NCBI GenBank assembly: GCA_028282325.1
Contig: JANQID010000048.1
Coordinates: 22,302 to 86,301, forward strand
Reading direction: 5' to 3'
Length of the DNA stretch: 64,000 nt
DNA from: Chloroflexaceae bacterium
Lineage (GTDB): Bacteria > Chloroflexota > Chloroflexia > Chloroflexales > Chloroflexaceae
In this document: in pieces, positions 43,986 to 53,824 of the stretch
Layout: each line of letters begins with the position of its first letter
Position numbering within the stretch: position 1 is the first letter of the stretch
Program-made: the position numbers and the translations under genes
The notes under the pieces: generated by a model
Database searches by the model: none
What the model saw: only the letters and a program-made list of their open reading frames with translations
Told to the model about the DNA's origin: nothing

Positions 43986-44534
43986 CTATGTATCAGTCTG
44001 ATTATTCTGCCGTTGGGTCCAGGATTTTAACACTTCTAGACGGGAGTCGATATATTCTCCGGAAGAGTCCTCACTATCAACGCCTTCCGACTGCACCGTA
44101 TAACTTACCGGATGATCACGATACGCTTCAGAAACGGGATTGAGCGGCAGAGCTAGCAACGTATATTCGCGGATCGCTTCGCCAATATCGGCTTTATGCG
44201 TATCATCAAGTAAAAAAGGATCGTCTTCGAGGGGCTTCGGCAAGTCTATCCCTGTAACAACATCGATCACCGAATGAAACTGATCCTCAAAATCTACCGA
44301 AACAGGTTGATCGAACTCTTCGAGCGAACGAACGCACACGAGATGCACCAACCCATGCGCAAAAACATGCGCAAAAACACCCGACGCTGTACGCGTAAAC
44401 CGCACCGTTCCTTCAATATCACGCAGAACGAGTGCGTCATCAATCGGCAAGCGATCTTCAACGAACGTATATTCACGGCGCGAGCCTACCGATTCACGCA
44501 GCAGTTGCGCGACATTAAACTTGATGTTCGTCAT
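43986..44534 (-). CDS. DUF177 (YceD) family protein
   Basis: The 182-residue product belongs by position and pattern to DUF177/YceD, the family always found just before rpmF: FTRTASGVFAHV, then LVHLVCVRSLEEFDQPV and DVVTGIDLPKPLED. In E. coli and plants the homologue is linked to 23S rRNA maturation. One cysteine remains where paired Cys are common in some relatives. It follows the coiled-coil gene by about 76 bp and ends 15 bp before rpmF. Confidence 0.88.
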   Translation of the reverse strand: MTNIKFNVAQLLRESVGSRREYTFVEDRLPIDDALVLRDIEGTVRFTRTASGVFAHVFAHGLVHLVCVRSLEEFDQPVSVDFEDQFHSVIDVVTGIDLPKPLEDDPFLLDDTHKADIGEAIREYTLLALPLNPVSEAYRDHPVSYTVQSEGVDSEDSSGEYIDSRLEVLKSWTQRQNNQTDT

Positions 44535-44610
44535 AAGAATTGTCTATGTGCAGGCAGCAAATACCATTCAGAAGCCGTAATGCTGAATCGAAGATTCTCC
44601 ATGCGCACAA

Positions 44611-45021
44611 TCAGGTGTTGGAAAGCGTTGATAAGCCATTATGGACATTGGTAAGCAACTTCGTCAACCGCTCATCCAACTCTTCAAGCACCTGACGAGC
44701 ATACTCATCAGCCCCGGCACGCACTTGTGCAGCTTCAGCTTCAGCTTGTTGGAGCAAACGCTGACGTTCTTCTTCGATCGCAGCAAGCAATCCTTTTTCT
44801 TCCAGCGTTTGCTGCAAACGCCCCTGAGCTTCAGCTAACAAGCGCTCTTGTTCTTGCATAACGCGACGGGCTTGTTTCAGTTCTTCTGGTACAGCTACTC
44901 GCATACGATCGATAATATCAAGGATGCGCTCTTCATCGACCATCAAGCGCCCGCTGAACGGAACACGACGGCCATCAGCCAACGCATCTTCAAGCTCATC
45001 AATGAGTTCATCGAGTTCGAT
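44611..45021 (-). CDS. Coiled-coil protein with a probable non-standard (ATC) start
   Basis: The conserved part (from TTG 44982) is 123 residues: GRRVPFSGRLMVDEERILDII, then a long coiled coil (RRVMQEQERLLAEAQGRLQQ and onward). It resembles the small coiled-coil proteins encoded beside coaD and rpmF in Gram-positives and Chloroflexota. The frame continues upstream through acidic, in-register residues (IELDELIDELEDALAD) to an in-frame TAA at 45037-45039. The only strong SD, TAAGGGGGTGA, lies seven bases before ATC 45021, where ATG would be expected. I annotate from that ATC; TTG 44982 is the nearest standard start. The gene sits 34 bp after coaD. Confidence 0.7.
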   Translation of the reverse strand: MELDELIDELEDALADGRRVPFSGRLMVDEERILDIIDRMRVAVPEELKQARRVMQEQERLLAEAQGRLQQTLEEKGLLAAIEEERQRLLQQAEAEAAQVRAGADEYARQVLEELDERLTKLLTNVHNGLSTLSNT

Positions 45022-45055
45022 GGCTCGTTCACCCCCTTACGCCATTGTAGGTTTC

Positions 45056-45541
45056 TTATGTACGACGAGTAAATTTCTGCTCAAGCGCTGTAACAATATG
45101 TGCAGGAACAAGACCGCTGACATCACCTCCTAGATAGGCTATCTCGCGCACAGTGCTCGAGCTCAAGAATGTATATTGGCGACTTGCCATAAAGACTACG
45201 ACTTCGATACCTGGATCTATTGTCTGGTTGATCTGCGCCATCTGAAACTCGTTTTCGAAATCGCTCGCAGCCCGCAATCCCCGCACAATGACATTGGCCC
45301 CTATTTCACGGGCAAATTGCACGGTGAGCATACTGTAGGACATAACCCGGATACGCGGTGTATCGCGAGTCGCTTCGCGCAAGAGCTCTTCCCGCTCAGC
45401 GGTCGAGAATAACAAATTTTTGTTCGGTAGATCAAACACTGCCATCACTACCGTATCGAACAGCCGTGACGCGCGCATCGCTGTATCGAGGTGACCGTTC
45501 GTCACAGGATCAAAAGTTCCCGGATAAAGCGCAATCGTCAC
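45056..45541 (-). CDS. coaD: Phosphopantetheine adenylyltransferase
   Basis: CoaD makes dephospho-CoA from 4'-phosphopantetheine and ATP. The 161-residue product has the nucleotidyltransferase [13 protein letters not shown] opening (T/HxGH), [17 protein letters not shown], and the SSTVREIA motif near the C-terminus. Length and motifs are complete. It follows rsmD by 36 bp, the usual rsmD-coaD pair. Confidence 0.97.
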   Translation of the reverse strand: MTIALYPGTFDPVTNGHLDTAMRASRLFDTVVMAVFDLPNKNLLFSTAEREELLREATRDTPRIRVMSYSMLTVQFAREIGANVIVRGLRAASDFENEFQMAQINQTIDPGIEVVVFMASRQYTFLSSSTVREIAYLGGDVSGLVPAHIVTALEQKFTRRT

Positions 45542-45577
45542 ATTATGCTCCTTAGCATATAAACTATAGCAAAGTTT

Positions 45578-46132
45578 TTACGCAGCCCGTTCGTAAATCG
45601 AAAAACAAGAGTCACCCAGACGACGAAATTTGCGCCGATCCCATGTGCCATACGTGTCGGCGAGCACAACACGGGGCGAATGTCCAACAATGAGCAAGCC
45701 GCCAACCGGACCAAGCTGAAGCTCTGTAACAGCCCGGATGGTGGTCTCAATATGGGGATCAGCATAGGGCGGATCCATTATGATTATATCATAGGCCGCA
45801 TGACCTGACATCTCACGAAGGTATCGAGGCACAGGTTTACAATGGATGCGCGCCCGATCGCTCAGCTTGGTATGCGTTACATTGTCGCGAATGATGCGGC
45901 AAACATGAGCGCTCTGTTCGACAAAATCAGCCTGTGTCGCACCACGTGACAGGCACTCAATACCCAATGATCCCGTCCCTGCATAGAGATCCAATACACG
46001 CCCACGAATGGGACGATACCATTCTAGCACCGAAAAAAGCGACTCTTTGACGCGATCGAGCATCGGTCGCGTGCCAAGTCCTTTAGGAGCTTTCAGGCGA
46101 TGTCCTTTTGCTGTGCCGGTAATAACCCGCAT
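45578..46132 (-). CDS. rsmD: 16S rRNA (guanine966-N2)-methyltransferase
   Basis: RsmD methylates G966 of 16S rRNA. The 184-residue product has MRVITGTAKGHRLKAP at the start, the SAM-binding DLYAGTGSLGIECLSRGA (about 50) and motif IV MDPPYADP (about 125). ATG 46132 is chosen because AAGG is well spaced and the family begins MRVI. Its promoter is not evident; a ribosomal-operon terminator lies upstream at 46237-46259. Confidence 0.94.
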   Translation of the reverse strand: MRVITGTAKGHRLKAPKGLGTRPMLDRVKESLFSVLEWYRPIRGRVLDLYAGTGSLGIECLSRGATQADFVEQSAHVCRIIRDNVTHTKLSDRARIHCKPVPRYLREMSGHAAYDIIIMDPPYADPHIETTIRAVTELQLGPVGGLLIVGHSPRVVLADTYGTWDRRKFRRLGDSCFSIYERAA

Positions 46133-46236
46133 ATCCATCCTTGGGACGCCAACATTTATATTATATGCTACACAAGTCGTTGGGTTCGCCAGAGATTGTA
46201 GCACGGCTATGCATGATCTTCAACCAGATAACAATA

Positions 46237-46259
46237 TGGGGTGCTTCATATGCACCCCA
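46237..46259 (-). terminator. Terminator of the ribosomal superoperon
   Basis: On the minus strand TGGGGTGC pairs with GCACCCCA (8 bp, 46237-46244 with 46252-46259) around a 7-nt loop, followed by TATTGTTAT. It lies 31 bp after rpsI and most likely ends the rplM-rpsI transcript. Confidence 0.7.
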
Positions 46260-46289
46260 ATCGTTCACACGGGCAAAGAGCGCAGATCG

Positions 46290-46688
46290 TCAGCGCTTGG
46301 TGTACTGAGGGCGCTTTCGAGCTCGCTTGAGGCCAGCTTTCTTGCGTTCCTTCATACGCGCATCACGCGTGAGAAGGCCATCTTTTTTCAGAACCGGTCG
46401 CAGTTCTGCATCTGCATCCAGCAAAGCTCGCGCAACTCCATGGCGTATTGCTACGGCCTGGCTGGAAACTCCACCGCCGCGCACCTTCACCAGCACGTTA
46501 AAGCTGGCCGCCGTGTCTGTCAATTCCAATGGCCGGCGAATTTCGCGATGAAACAACTCACGTGGACCAAAATATTCTGTGGGTTGTTTGCCATTAATAA
46601 CGATCTCTCCATTGCCGGAAAAAAGACGGACACGTGCAACTGACGTTTTTCGTCGTCCAGTGCCCTGATAGTAGCGCTTTTCGGTCAT
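46290..46688 (-). CDS. rpsI: Ribosomal protein uS9
   Basis: The 132-residue product has the family core [11 protein letters not shown] and the basic C-terminal tail [17 protein letters not shown], whose end reaches the P-site tRNA. It follows rplM by 12 bp, the usual L13-S9 pair, and closes the superoperon. Confidence 0.97.
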   Translation of the reverse strand: MTEKRYYQGTGRRKTSVARVRLFSGNGEIVINGKQPTEYFGPRELFHREIRRPLELTDTAASFNVLVKVRGGGVSSQAVAIRHGVARALLDADAELRPVLKKDGLLTRDARMKERKKAGLKRARKRPQYTKR

Positions 46689-46700
46689 TGACTGTCACTC

Positions 46701-47141
46701 CTATCCACGCGGTTGCGGATGATAAATTTTTGGTTGTTGAGCAGTATGCGGATGATGCGGACCGGCATAAATGCGCAGTTTCGTCAGCAGTCGGCGGCCA
46801 ATACGATTTTTGGGCAGCATGCCTTTGACGGCAAAACGCAAAATACGCTCCGGGTGCTTCGCCAACATCACCTTGTACGGAGTAACCTTCAAGCCTCCAG
46901 GGTAGCCCGAGTGGCGAATATACGTTTTCTGGAAAGCTTTTCGACCCGTAATGCGGATCTTCTCTGCATTGACAACAACAACAAAATCCCCGCCATCGAT
47001 AGATGGCGTAAACGTAGGCTTATGTTTACCGCGTAGTAGCGTTGCGATCTGTGTCGCCAGACGCCCAAGCACCTGATCGGCAGCATCGATGACATACCAA
47101 TCGCGCTGTACTTCAGATGCTTTCTGGGAATATGTTTTCAT
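46701..47141 (-). CDS. rplM: Ribosomal protein uL13
   Basis: The 146-residue product shows [16 protein letters not shown] near the start and the uL13 signature [14 protein letters not shown] (about 105). It follows truA after a 132 bp leader. That leader has a modest hairpin (GCCG/CGGC) but no recognised autoregulatory motif. GAGGA precedes ATG 47141. Confidence 0.97.
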   Translation of the reverse strand: MKTYSQKASEVQRDWYVIDAADQVLGRLATQIATLLRGKHKPTFTPSIDGGDFVVVVNAEKIRITGRKAFQKTYIRHSGYPGGLKVTPYKVMLAKHPERILRFAVKGMLPKNRIGRRLLTKLRIYAGPHHPHTAQQPKIYHPQPRG

Positions 47142-47273
47142 CAGGCATCCTCAATCTTCACTCTTCAACGGGTGCAACCGCCGATGATACTCGGCGTGCG
47201 GCGCAAACGAACGCTCAATTGCCATAGGATGAACCGTCGGCTTTCGACTATCTTGTTATCTTCATATCGTAGC

Positions 47274-48050
47274 TCAACGAGCCGCTATGTTCAGCGCTTC
47301 TGGCGGATACTCAACAGCCATTAATGTGAGACCGCAGGCTGATGCAGTTGGGCCGGCATGTCGCCGATTCCGCTCGGCCAGCACACGCCCAAATTCCTCT
47401 GGCTGCATTCGCCCTTGCCCAACTAGTATCACGGTCCCTATGATCGTGCGCACCATATGATACAAAAAAGCGTTGGCGGCAATGTCGACAGCAATAAGCG
47501 GACGGCCGAGCATTTCGATGGTCGAACACTGCGCACTATAGCACTGCCGCACCGTATTCACCTGCGATGAACTCACACTGGCAAATGCGGCAAAGTCGTG
47601 TTCGCCGGGTAAGTACGCCAGTGCTTCTCGCATCGCCGCCTGATCAAGAGAACCCGTTATATGCAGTGCATAATGACGCAAGAACGGCAACCGCACTGGG
47701 GCATTATCGATCAAGTAACGATATGTTCGCCGTATCGCGCTATAACGCGCATGGAAAGAAGGCGGCGCCTCCTGAACATTCAGCGCTGAAACATCAGATG
47801 GCAGCAGCGCATTCAACGCACGCTGGATCGTGTGGAGTGCATACCGCGTCTCGGTATGCACATTCGCAACCTGACCCTGGGCATGAACGCCTGCATCGGT
47901 GCGACCCGATAATACAAACCGGCGTTGCTCCTGCGTCAACTGCGCCCACGCCTGTTCGAGCACACCTTGCACCGATCGACCAGAGGCTTGCAACTGCGAA
48001 CCAACGAAGTGCGTTCCATCATAGGCGATCCACAACGCGATATTCCGCAT
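47274..48050 (-). CDS. truA: tRNA pseudouridine(38-40) synthase
   Basis: TruA makes pseudouridine at positions 38-40 of tRNAs. The 258-residue product begins [17 protein letters not shown], carries the catalytic Asp in [14 protein letters not shown] (about 53-66), and ends with the usual [15 protein letters not shown] 48050 is the family start; no strong SD is seen, perhaps because it is translationally linked to rplQ 14 bp upstream. Confidence 0.95.
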   Translation of the reverse strand: MRNIALWIAYDGTHFVGSQLQASGRSVQGVLEQAWAQLTQEQRRFVLSGRTDAGVHAQGQVANVHTETRYALHTIQRALNALLPSDVSALNVQEAPPSFHARYSAIRRTYRYLIDNAPVRLPFLRHYALHITGSLDQAAMREALAYLPGEHDFAAFASVSSSQVNTVRQCYSAQCSTIEMLGRPLIAVDIAANAFLYHMVRTIIGTVILVGQGRMQPEEFGRVLAERNRRHAGPTASACGLTLMAVEYPPEALNIAAR

Positions 48051-48064
48051 CGACAGCGACAACG

Positions 48065-48415
48065 CTAGAGCAATTCAATGAGCGCCATTTCGGCAGCATC
48101 GCCCTGGCGCGGTCCCAACTTAGTAATGCGCGTATAGCCGCCATTCCGCATCGCATACGACTGTGGCGCGAATGTAAAGAGTTGGCGCATCGCCTTTTTG
48201 CTTGCAAGCTTCGACAACGCCATTCGTCGTGTATGCGGCGTGTCCTCGCGGGCCAGCGACAACAGCTTTTCTATCTCTGGCTGTACCGCTTTTGCTTTGA
48301 CCAGCGTCGTTTGTATTCGACGATGCTCAATGAGCGAAATCATTAAGTTGCGATACAACGCTTTACGATGCTCAGCCGAGCGATTCAGTTTCTTACCAAC
48401 TTTTCGGTGTCGCAT
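48065..48415 (-). CDS. rplQ: Ribosomal protein bL17
   Basis: The 116-residue product starts [20 protein letters not shown], the family opening. Lys/Arg are rich throughout and [20 protein letters not shown] is near the end. ATG 48415 is preferred to ATG 48427 because GGGTGG is well placed. It lies 42 bp after rpoA. Confidence 0.96.
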   Translation of the reverse strand: MRHRKVGKKLNRSAEHRKALYRNLMISLIEHRRIQTTLVKAKAVQPEIEKLLSLAREDTPHTRRMALSKLASKKAMRQLFTFAPQSYAMRNGGYTRITKLGPRQGDAAEMALIELL

Positions 48416-48457
48416 ATATCCACCCATTCAGCCTGCATACATACAGGCAGCATTCTT

Positions 48458-49468
48458 CTAGCCTTCTATGCTGGCAGCGGGATCGTCCTCAACCGGTTGA
48501 ACCTGAACATCAACGCTTGACGAAGCACTTCCGCTATCGCTATGAGGGATATAGCCGCGCTCGAATAGTTTATCGCGGATCTCCACCATAGACTTCTGGC
48601 CTAGATTGCGCACAGACAGCAGCGCTCGTTCATCCATCTGCAGCACTTGCCCAACTTTGGTGATGTCGGCGCGTTTGAGACAGTTATAGGTACGCGTCGA
48701 AAGATCGAGATCTTCAATCGGCGTATCATAAACGTCCGGCGGTATCGTCAAACCGCTGGGCGGACCCGGTTCGGGCGGCTCAATAGCCGAGCGATTAAAT
48801 TCGGCGATGGTTTGACTATACTGCACAATCACCTGGGCTGCGTGGCTCAACGCATCACCTGGCTTGACCGTTCCATCAGTCCAGACTTCTAGAATAAGTC
48901 GATCAAAGTCAGTCGCCTGACCGATACGTGTATTTTCAACCACATAATTCACACGAGGAATCGGGGTAAAAATCGCATCAACAGGTATCTCTCCGATTGG
49001 CAAGGCGTCTCGCTGATCAGCAGGCAAATATCCCCGACCACGTTCTACTGTGAGCTCCATCTCCAAACGTGCATCCTCTGAATCGAGCGTGCAGATGTAA
49101 TGTTTTGGATTGACTAACTCAACATTGCTCGGCGTGTCAATGTTTGCTGCTGTGACAATACCTGAGCCGTGCTTTGATAACAGCACTTTGACCGGCCGCT
49201 CAGCGTATGAGCGCAACCGCACACCTTTAACGTTCAAGACTATCTCTGTAACATCCTCTCTTACACCATCAATAGTCGAGAACTCATGAAAGACACTGTC
49301 TATCTTTATCTTCGTGATAGCCGAACCCGGTATCGACGACAGCAACACACGACGTAAAGCATTCCCCAATGTGTGCCCATAGCCAGGATCAAGCGGCTCA
49401 ATTTTGAACCGGCCATAGTTTTCAGCCGCCTGCACGACCTCAATTTTGGGCATGGCGATGTCTAGCAC
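48458..49468 (-). CDS. rpoA: RNA polymerase subunit alpha
   Basis: The 336-residue product has an alpha-NTD (YGHTLGNALRRVLLSSIPG at about 30-48) and an alpha-CTD with two HhH motifs (LSTRTYNCLKRADITKVGQV, VRNLGQKSMVEI, about 255-300). It uses GTG at 49468: GGAGG lies six bases before it, and MLDIAMPKIEVV is a natural start. A 139 bp leader separates it from rpsD and contains a 7-8 bp hairpin (CGAGTGA/TCACTCG near 49530-49561). Confidence 0.97.
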   Translation of the reverse strand: MLDIAMPKIEVVQAAENYGRFKIEPLDPGYGHTLGNALRRVLLSSIPGSAITKIKIDSVFHEFSTIDGVREDVTEIVLNVKGVRLRSYAERPVKVLLSKHGSGIVTAANIDTPSNVELVNPKHYICTLDSEDARLEMELTVERGRGYLPADQRDALPIGEIPVDAIFTPIPRVNYVVENTRIGQATDFDRLILEVWTDGTVKPGDALSHAAQVIVQYSQTIAEFNRSAIEPPEPGPPSGLTIPPDVYDTPIEDLDLSTRTYNCLKRADITKVGQVLQMDERALLSVRNLGQKSMVEIRDKLFERGYIPHSDSGSASSSVDVQVQPVEDDPAASIEG

Positions 49469-49607
49469 GGATCGCCTCCTTACATCTTCTATGTTCAGCC
49501 ACCAGCCATCAGCGACAAGCTAAAAATTATCGAGTGAATACATATGTTGCCGGCTTCACTCGAAGCAAACTGCTGAACTGACTAAGGAATAGCTGAAATG
49601 CTCTACC

Positions 49608-50228
49608 CTAGCGGCTGTAAAACTCGACAATCAACTGCTCATTAATGCCTGCTTCGGCATCTTCCCGTTGTGGCAAGGCTACAACTTGACCTGACAATTC
49701 GGCAGATTCTAAGCGCAGCCAATCTGGAGCGCGATAGCGACTCAATTCGCCACTGTCAACCAGATTCTTAAAATAGGTGCGACGACGGCTTTCCGGGCGC
49801 ACCGCAATACTATGTCCCACCTTCACAGTGAATGAAGGGATATTGGTTTTGCGTCCATTGACCGTAATATGTCCATGGGCTACCAACTGGCGCGCCTGTG
49901 CGCGAGTGATTGCAAAACCCAGACGGTAGACAACATTATCCAGGCGGCGTTCCAACAAACTTAGCAGATGCTCACCGGTAATGCCGCTCTGTCGTGATGC
50001 CTGGTCAAAGAGGCGCCGGAACTGCCGTTCAAGGACGCCATACACGTAACGTGCCTTCTGCTTTTCCAGCAAGTGCAGACCGTAGTCAGAAACCTGGCGG
50101 CGGCGTGCATTAGGACCGTGTTGGCCAGGAGGAAAAGGACGCTTGTTTAAAATGCGCTGTCCCTTTTCCGTAATACCAATCCCTAGACGTCGACTGATTT
50201 TTCCCACCGGACCATGATAACGAGCCAT
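49608..50228 (-). CDS. rpsD: Ribosomal protein uS4
   Basis: The 206-residue product has an S4 RNA-binding domain ([20 protein letters not shown] and the following GHITVNGRK, about 92-120). The N-terminus lacks the four zinc cysteines, so it is the C-minus type. uS4 nucleates 30S assembly and in many bacteria represses the alpha operon; whether it does so here is not shown. Confidence 0.97.
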   Translation of the reverse strand: MARYHGPVGKISRRLGIGITEKGQRILNKRPFPPGQHGPNARRRQVSDYGLHLLEKQKARYVYGVLERQFRRLFDQASRQSGITGEHLLSLLERRLDNVVYRLGFAITRAQARQLVAHGHITVNGRKTNIPSFTVKVGHSIAVRPESRRRTYFKNLVDSGELSRYRAPDWLRLESAELSGQVVALPQREDAEAGINEQLIVEFYSR

Positions 50229-50305
50229 CGAAAGCTATTATCCTCCTGCTTATCGCAAAGCCGAACGCGCTCCCATCAGCAGGCGTTCAACCCTACGCGT
50301 TAGTA

Positions 50306-50710
50306 TCATACACGTCGTCGTTTTGGCGGTCGGCAGCCATTGTGCGGTATTGGCGTAACGTCAGTGATCGCTGTCACATTAAGACCGGATGCTTGCAACG
50401 AGCGAACCGCCGCCTCGCGACCCGATCCTGGTCCTTTGACAAACACTTCAACCGATCGCATACCATTTTCCATTGCTTTGCGAGCCGCACTATCCGCCGT
50501 GATTTGGGCGGCATACGGCGTACTCTTTCGCGAGCCTTTGAAACCGGCTTGCCCTGCGCTTGCCCAGCAAACCACTGCACCCTGCGGATCGGTAATAGTC
50601 ACAATGGTATTATTAAACGTGCTCAAAATATGGGCCTGACCGCGCGGAATATTCTTGCGCTCACGACGCTTTCCACGCTGTCGACCACCCTTTGGCGCCT
50701 TTGGAGGCAT
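50306..50710 (-). CDS. rpsK: Ribosomal protein uS11
   Basis: The 134-residue product has [13 protein letters not shown] (about 37-49) and the C-terminal signature [15 protein letters not shown] with [24 protein letters not shown] six bases before fixes ATG 50710; the longer frame is unsupported. Confidence 0.97.
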   Translation of the reverse strand: MPPKAPKGGRQRGKRRERKNIPRGQAHILSTFNNTIVTITDPQGAVVCWASAGQAGFKGSRKSTPYAAQITADSAARKAMENGMRSVEVFVKGPGSGREAAVRSLQASGLNVTAITDVTPIPHNGCRPPKRRRV

Positions 50711-50793
50711 AGACCACTCCTTATAATCGAGCACCCGTGACTCGTATCGTCACACAGGCGTCATCGTCATCATTTTTGGTACAGCAATAAATG

Positions 50794-51174
50794 CTACTTC
50801 TTGACCTTCTTCTTAATACCAATCGCCTGACCACGACGACCACGTCGCGTGCGCGCATTCGTACGCGTACGCTGGCCGCGCAAAGGCATCCCGCGGCGAT
50901 GACGCAAGCCTCGATAGCAACCGATATCCATCAGCCGCTTGATATTCATCTGCACCTCGCGACGCAAATCGCCCTCAACACGATACTCTCGCTCAATAAC
51001 CTCGCGCAGACGACTCACTTCTTCCTCAGTCAGATCGCGAACGCGCGTATCAGGGTTTACTTTCGCCCTCTTAAGAACTTCCTTGCCATTTGATCGACCA
51101 ATTCCGTAAATATACGCAATTGAGATGCCGACCTTCTTATTGCGCGGGATATCGACCCCAGCAATGCGTGCCAT
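50794..51174 (-). CDS. rpsM: Ribosomal protein uS13
   Basis: The 126-residue product starts [20 protein letters not shown], has an H2TH region ([14 protein letters not shown]), and [20 protein letters not shown] near the basic tail. GGGAGGTG places the start at ATG 51174, with a GTG two codons upstream too close to the SD. It follows rpmJ by about 42 bp. Confidence 0.97.
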   Translation of the reverse strand: MARIAGVDIPRNKKVGISIAYIYGIGRSNGKEVLKRAKVNPDTRVRDLTEEEVSRLREVIEREYRVEGDLRREVQMNIKRLMDIGCYRGLRHRRGMPLRGQRTRTNARTRRGRRGQAIGIKKKVKK

Positions 51175-51216
51175 GCACACCTCCCAAACACCGCATCACC
51201 GTCATATGCAGCGTGT

Positions 51217-51333
51217 TTAGCCTTGTCGCTGTTTATGCTTCGGAGTGCGACTGCAAATAATGCGAATAACACCTCTACGCTTGATGACCTTACAGTATTC
51301 GCAGCGCGGTTTCACAGACGGGCGCACTTTCAT
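51217..51333 (-). CDS. rpmJ: Ribosomal protein bL36
   Basis: A 38-residue frame too short for usual ORF cut-offs: [19 protein letters not shown] then the zinc residues in [13 protein letters not shown] (pattern C-x2-C, then C and H). GGAGGT five bases before ATG 51333 is a strong SD. It sits in its canonical place between infA and rpsM. Confidence 0.96.
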   Translation of the reverse strand: MKVRPSVKPRCEYCKVIKRRGVIRIICSRTPKHKQRQG

Positions 51334-51433
51334 ATCTACCTCCATCATTCTTCGAGCAATGTATCTCGATCCGAATGCCTATCAGAAATATTGCATCGCT
51401 CTACGTGCGCCGAGCAATGAACTGTCTAACCAA

Positions 51434-51655
51434 CTATTTATAGCGATACGTGATACGACCTCTTGTCAGATCGTATGGCGAGAGCTCAACCAAGACACGA
51501 TCACCTTTTAGGATGCGAATGTAATTCATCCGCATCTTGCCAGAGATATGGGCCAGAACCTCGTGACCGTTTTCCAACTCAACGCGGAACATGGCATTGG
51601 GCAGAGGCTCAGTAATAGTGCCCTCTAGCTCGATGACGTCTTTTTTCTTGGACAT
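51434..51655 (-). CDS. infA: Translation initiation factor IF-1
   Basis: The 73-residue OB-fold protein has [20 protein letters not shown], the strands [20 protein letters not shown] and [20 protein letters not shown]. It follows adk directly (24 bp), whereas many bacteria have map between adk and infA; map is absent here. Confidence 0.97.
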   Translation of the reverse strand: MSKKKDVIELEGTITEPLPNAMFRVELENGHEVLAHISGKMRMNYIRILKGDRVLVELSPYDLTRGRITYRYK

Positions 51656-51679
51656 GCTGCTCCCTTCTCGCTCAGAATT

Positions 51680-52339
51680 CTAGTCGTCAGACAGGGATTG
51701 CAACGCTTTGAGCATTGCTTCAGTAACCTTTGAAACGTCGCCTTGACCATCGATCTCGATCAGGCTGCCCTGGCGTTGATAATGCTCAACGAGTGGCGTT
51801 GTCTGGGCAAAATAGACATCCAATCGATTCTGCGCTGTTTCCATCGTATCATCGCTGCGCTGATACAACTCACTGCCGCAAACGTCACACAAACCTTCAC
51901 GTTTGGAAGGAAAATAGTAAATATTATATGTGGCGCCACAGGATTTGCAAGTTTGACGCCCGGCGATGCGTTTCAACAACACATCTTGCGGTACCGTCAT
52001 ATACAGTACCGTATCAATGCCGCTGCCTTGCTGCCCCAGAGCTTCTTCCAGAGCTACCGCCTGATCGATTGTGCGCGGAAAGCCGTCGAAGATAACGCCG
52101 CTTGCACAATCTGGCTCCTGGATTCGTTCAAGGATCATCTTAATAACCACTTCATCAGGCACTAACGCGCCACGATCCATATAGGACTTGGCAAGCATAC
52201 CCAACTCCGTGCCATTACGCAGCGCAGCCCGAAAAAGATCGCCGCTAGCCACATGGGCCAGACCTGTCTGCTCAGAGATAACCTTCGCTTGCGTTCCTTT
52301 ACCTGCCCCAGGCGGTCCTAGCAGAATTACATTCTTCAT
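51680..52339 (-). CDS. adk: Adenylate kinase (zinc-binding LID)
   Basis: Adk interconverts AMP, ADP and ATP. The 219-residue product has Walker A LLGPPGAGKGTQ (6-17), FDGFPRTIDQ (about 85), and a zinc-binding LID with CKSC and CDVC (about 130-153), typical of Gram-positive and Chloroflexota enzymes. ATG 52339 is chosen because MKNVILLGPPG is the family start. It follows secY by about 57 bp. Confidence 0.96.
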   Translation of the reverse strand: MKNVILLGPPGAGKGTQAKVISEQTGLAHVASGDLFRAALRNGTELGMLAKSYMDRGALVPDEVVIKMILERIQEPDCASGVIFDGFPRTIDQAVALEEALGQQGSGIDTVLYMTVPQDVLLKRIAGRQTCKSCGATYNIYYFPSKREGLCDVCGSELYQRSDDTMETAQNRLDVYFAQTTPLVEHYQRQGSLIEIDGQGDVSKVTEAMLKALQSLSDD

Positions 52340-52396
52340 AGCTCTCTCTTTAGTATGCATCATGCACAAACGACAAACAACGACGTTCGAAATTCA

Positions 52397-53737
52397 TCAT
52401 CGACTGAGGAAACCCTCATAATTGCGCATCACCAACTGCGATTCAAGTTGGCGCATCGTATCAATCGCCACACCAACAACAATCAGCAGCGCCGTACTTC
52501 CCAGACCAATCTGCACTCCTGTGATCGATTGGGTTATGAATGGCAGGATAGCGATCAGACCCAGGAAGAGCGCGCCAGCCAGCGTTACCCGATTCAGCAT
52601 GCGGGTGAGATACTCTTCCGTACGTTTGCCAGGGCGAATACCTGGAATGAATCCGCCGTTTCGCTGCAACATATTCGGAATGTCTTGTTGTCCAAACAAA
52701 ACTAGCGTATAGAAGTACGTAAACCCTACAACAAGTAAGAACAACAGCAGAATATACACAATCCCGCCGCCGCTGCCGCTCGGGTTAAACGTGGTAAAAA
52801 AGAAACCGGCAATCGCATTGCCAATGCCTTCGCCACCAGGCCGATAGAACCAGGAAGCGACAATCCCTGGAAAGATGATAATGCTTTGCGCGAAGATGAG
52901 CGGGATCATCCCCGCCATATTGACTTTCATCGGGATATGGCTGCTCTGACCGCCATAGACCCGATTGCCGCGAACACGTTTTGCATATTGTACCGGGATG
53001 CGTCGCTGACCTTCTTGAATGACAACAATGCCAACAATCGTCAGTAAACCAATAAGCAGAAAGGCTATGATGCCAACAGTTTGCTCGAAACCGGTCTGGC
53101 TAATTTGTAAGCCTTGAATCACAAGCTGCGGCACTCCGGTAACAATACCGGCAAAAATGATCACCGATACGCCCTGGCCAATACCGCGCTCGTTAATCTG
53201 CTCGCCCAGCCACACCAATACCATTGTCCCTGCGACCATCGTCACAAGCACTGTCAATGTCGGCAAGAAATTGCCAAAGAGATCAAAGGGTGTACGAAAC
53301 AACGACTGGCCACTGCCACCGATTGAATTCTCCAGAGCCAACGTCTGCCCATACGCCTGAAGAAACGCCAACGGAACCGTCAACCACATCTGATAGCGGT
53401 TGAGTTTGATACGCCCTTGCTCGCCTTCCTTCGATAATTCCTGAAGCGCCGGGATGAGCGGCTGCAGTAACTGCATAATAATGGTAGCAGTAATATACGG
53501 GTATACACCCATCGCCGCTACCGACAAATTCTGCAATGCCCCGCCAGCAAAGATGTTCAATAGCTGAGCAAGTTGATTTTCTTGAAGAGCCTCTTGCAAC
53601 GCGCGCAACGATTCTGCATCAACGTTTGGCACGGGGATATGAGCAATCAAACGAAAGATCAGCAACATCCCCAGAGTAAACAGGATACGTTGCCGCACAT
53701 CGGGCAACCGCACTGCACTTACAACAGCCTGCAGCAT
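52397..53737 (-). CDS. secY: Preprotein translocase subunit SecY
   Basis: SecY is the protein-conducting channel. The 446-residue product has ten hydrophobic helices. Family landmarks include YITATIIMQLLQPL (about 80), QRRIPVQYAKRVRGN (about 240-254) and GFIPGIRPGKRTEEYL (about 355-370). It lies between rplO and adk as usual. Confidence 0.97.
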   Translation of the reverse strand: MLQAVVSAVRLPDVRQRILFTLGMLLIFRLIAHIPVPNVDAESLRALQEALQENQLAQLLNIFAGGALQNLSVAAMGVYPYITATIIMQLLQPLIPALQELSKEGEQGRIKLNRYQMWLTVPLAFLQAYGQTLALENSIGGSGQSLFRTPFDLFGNFLPTLTVLVTMVAGTMVLVWLGEQINERGIGQGVSVIIFAGIVTGVPQLVIQGLQISQTGFEQTVGIIAFLLIGLLTIVGIVVIQEGQRRIPVQYAKRVRGNRVYGGQSSHIPMKVNMAGMIPLIFAQSIIIFPGIVASWFYRPGGEGIGNAIAGFFFTTFNPSGSGGGIVYILLLFLLVVGFTYFYTLVLFGQQDIPNMLQRNGGFIPGIRPGKRTEEYLTRMLNRVTLAGALFLGLIAILPFITQSITGVQIGLGSTALLIVVGVAIDTMRQLESQLVMRNYEGFLSR

Positions 53738-53824
53738 CTGCTATCTCCCACTCCTAACTTACTCGGTCGCTATGCTTCACTTCGGCAGCATGGCAACACT
53801 AGCGCCAACATTGCATCATACACT

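Noticed and set aside
47567..48346. 259-codon plus-strand frame across truA and rplQ
   Set aside because: It is antisense to two certain genes and its translation shows no recognisable fold or composition.
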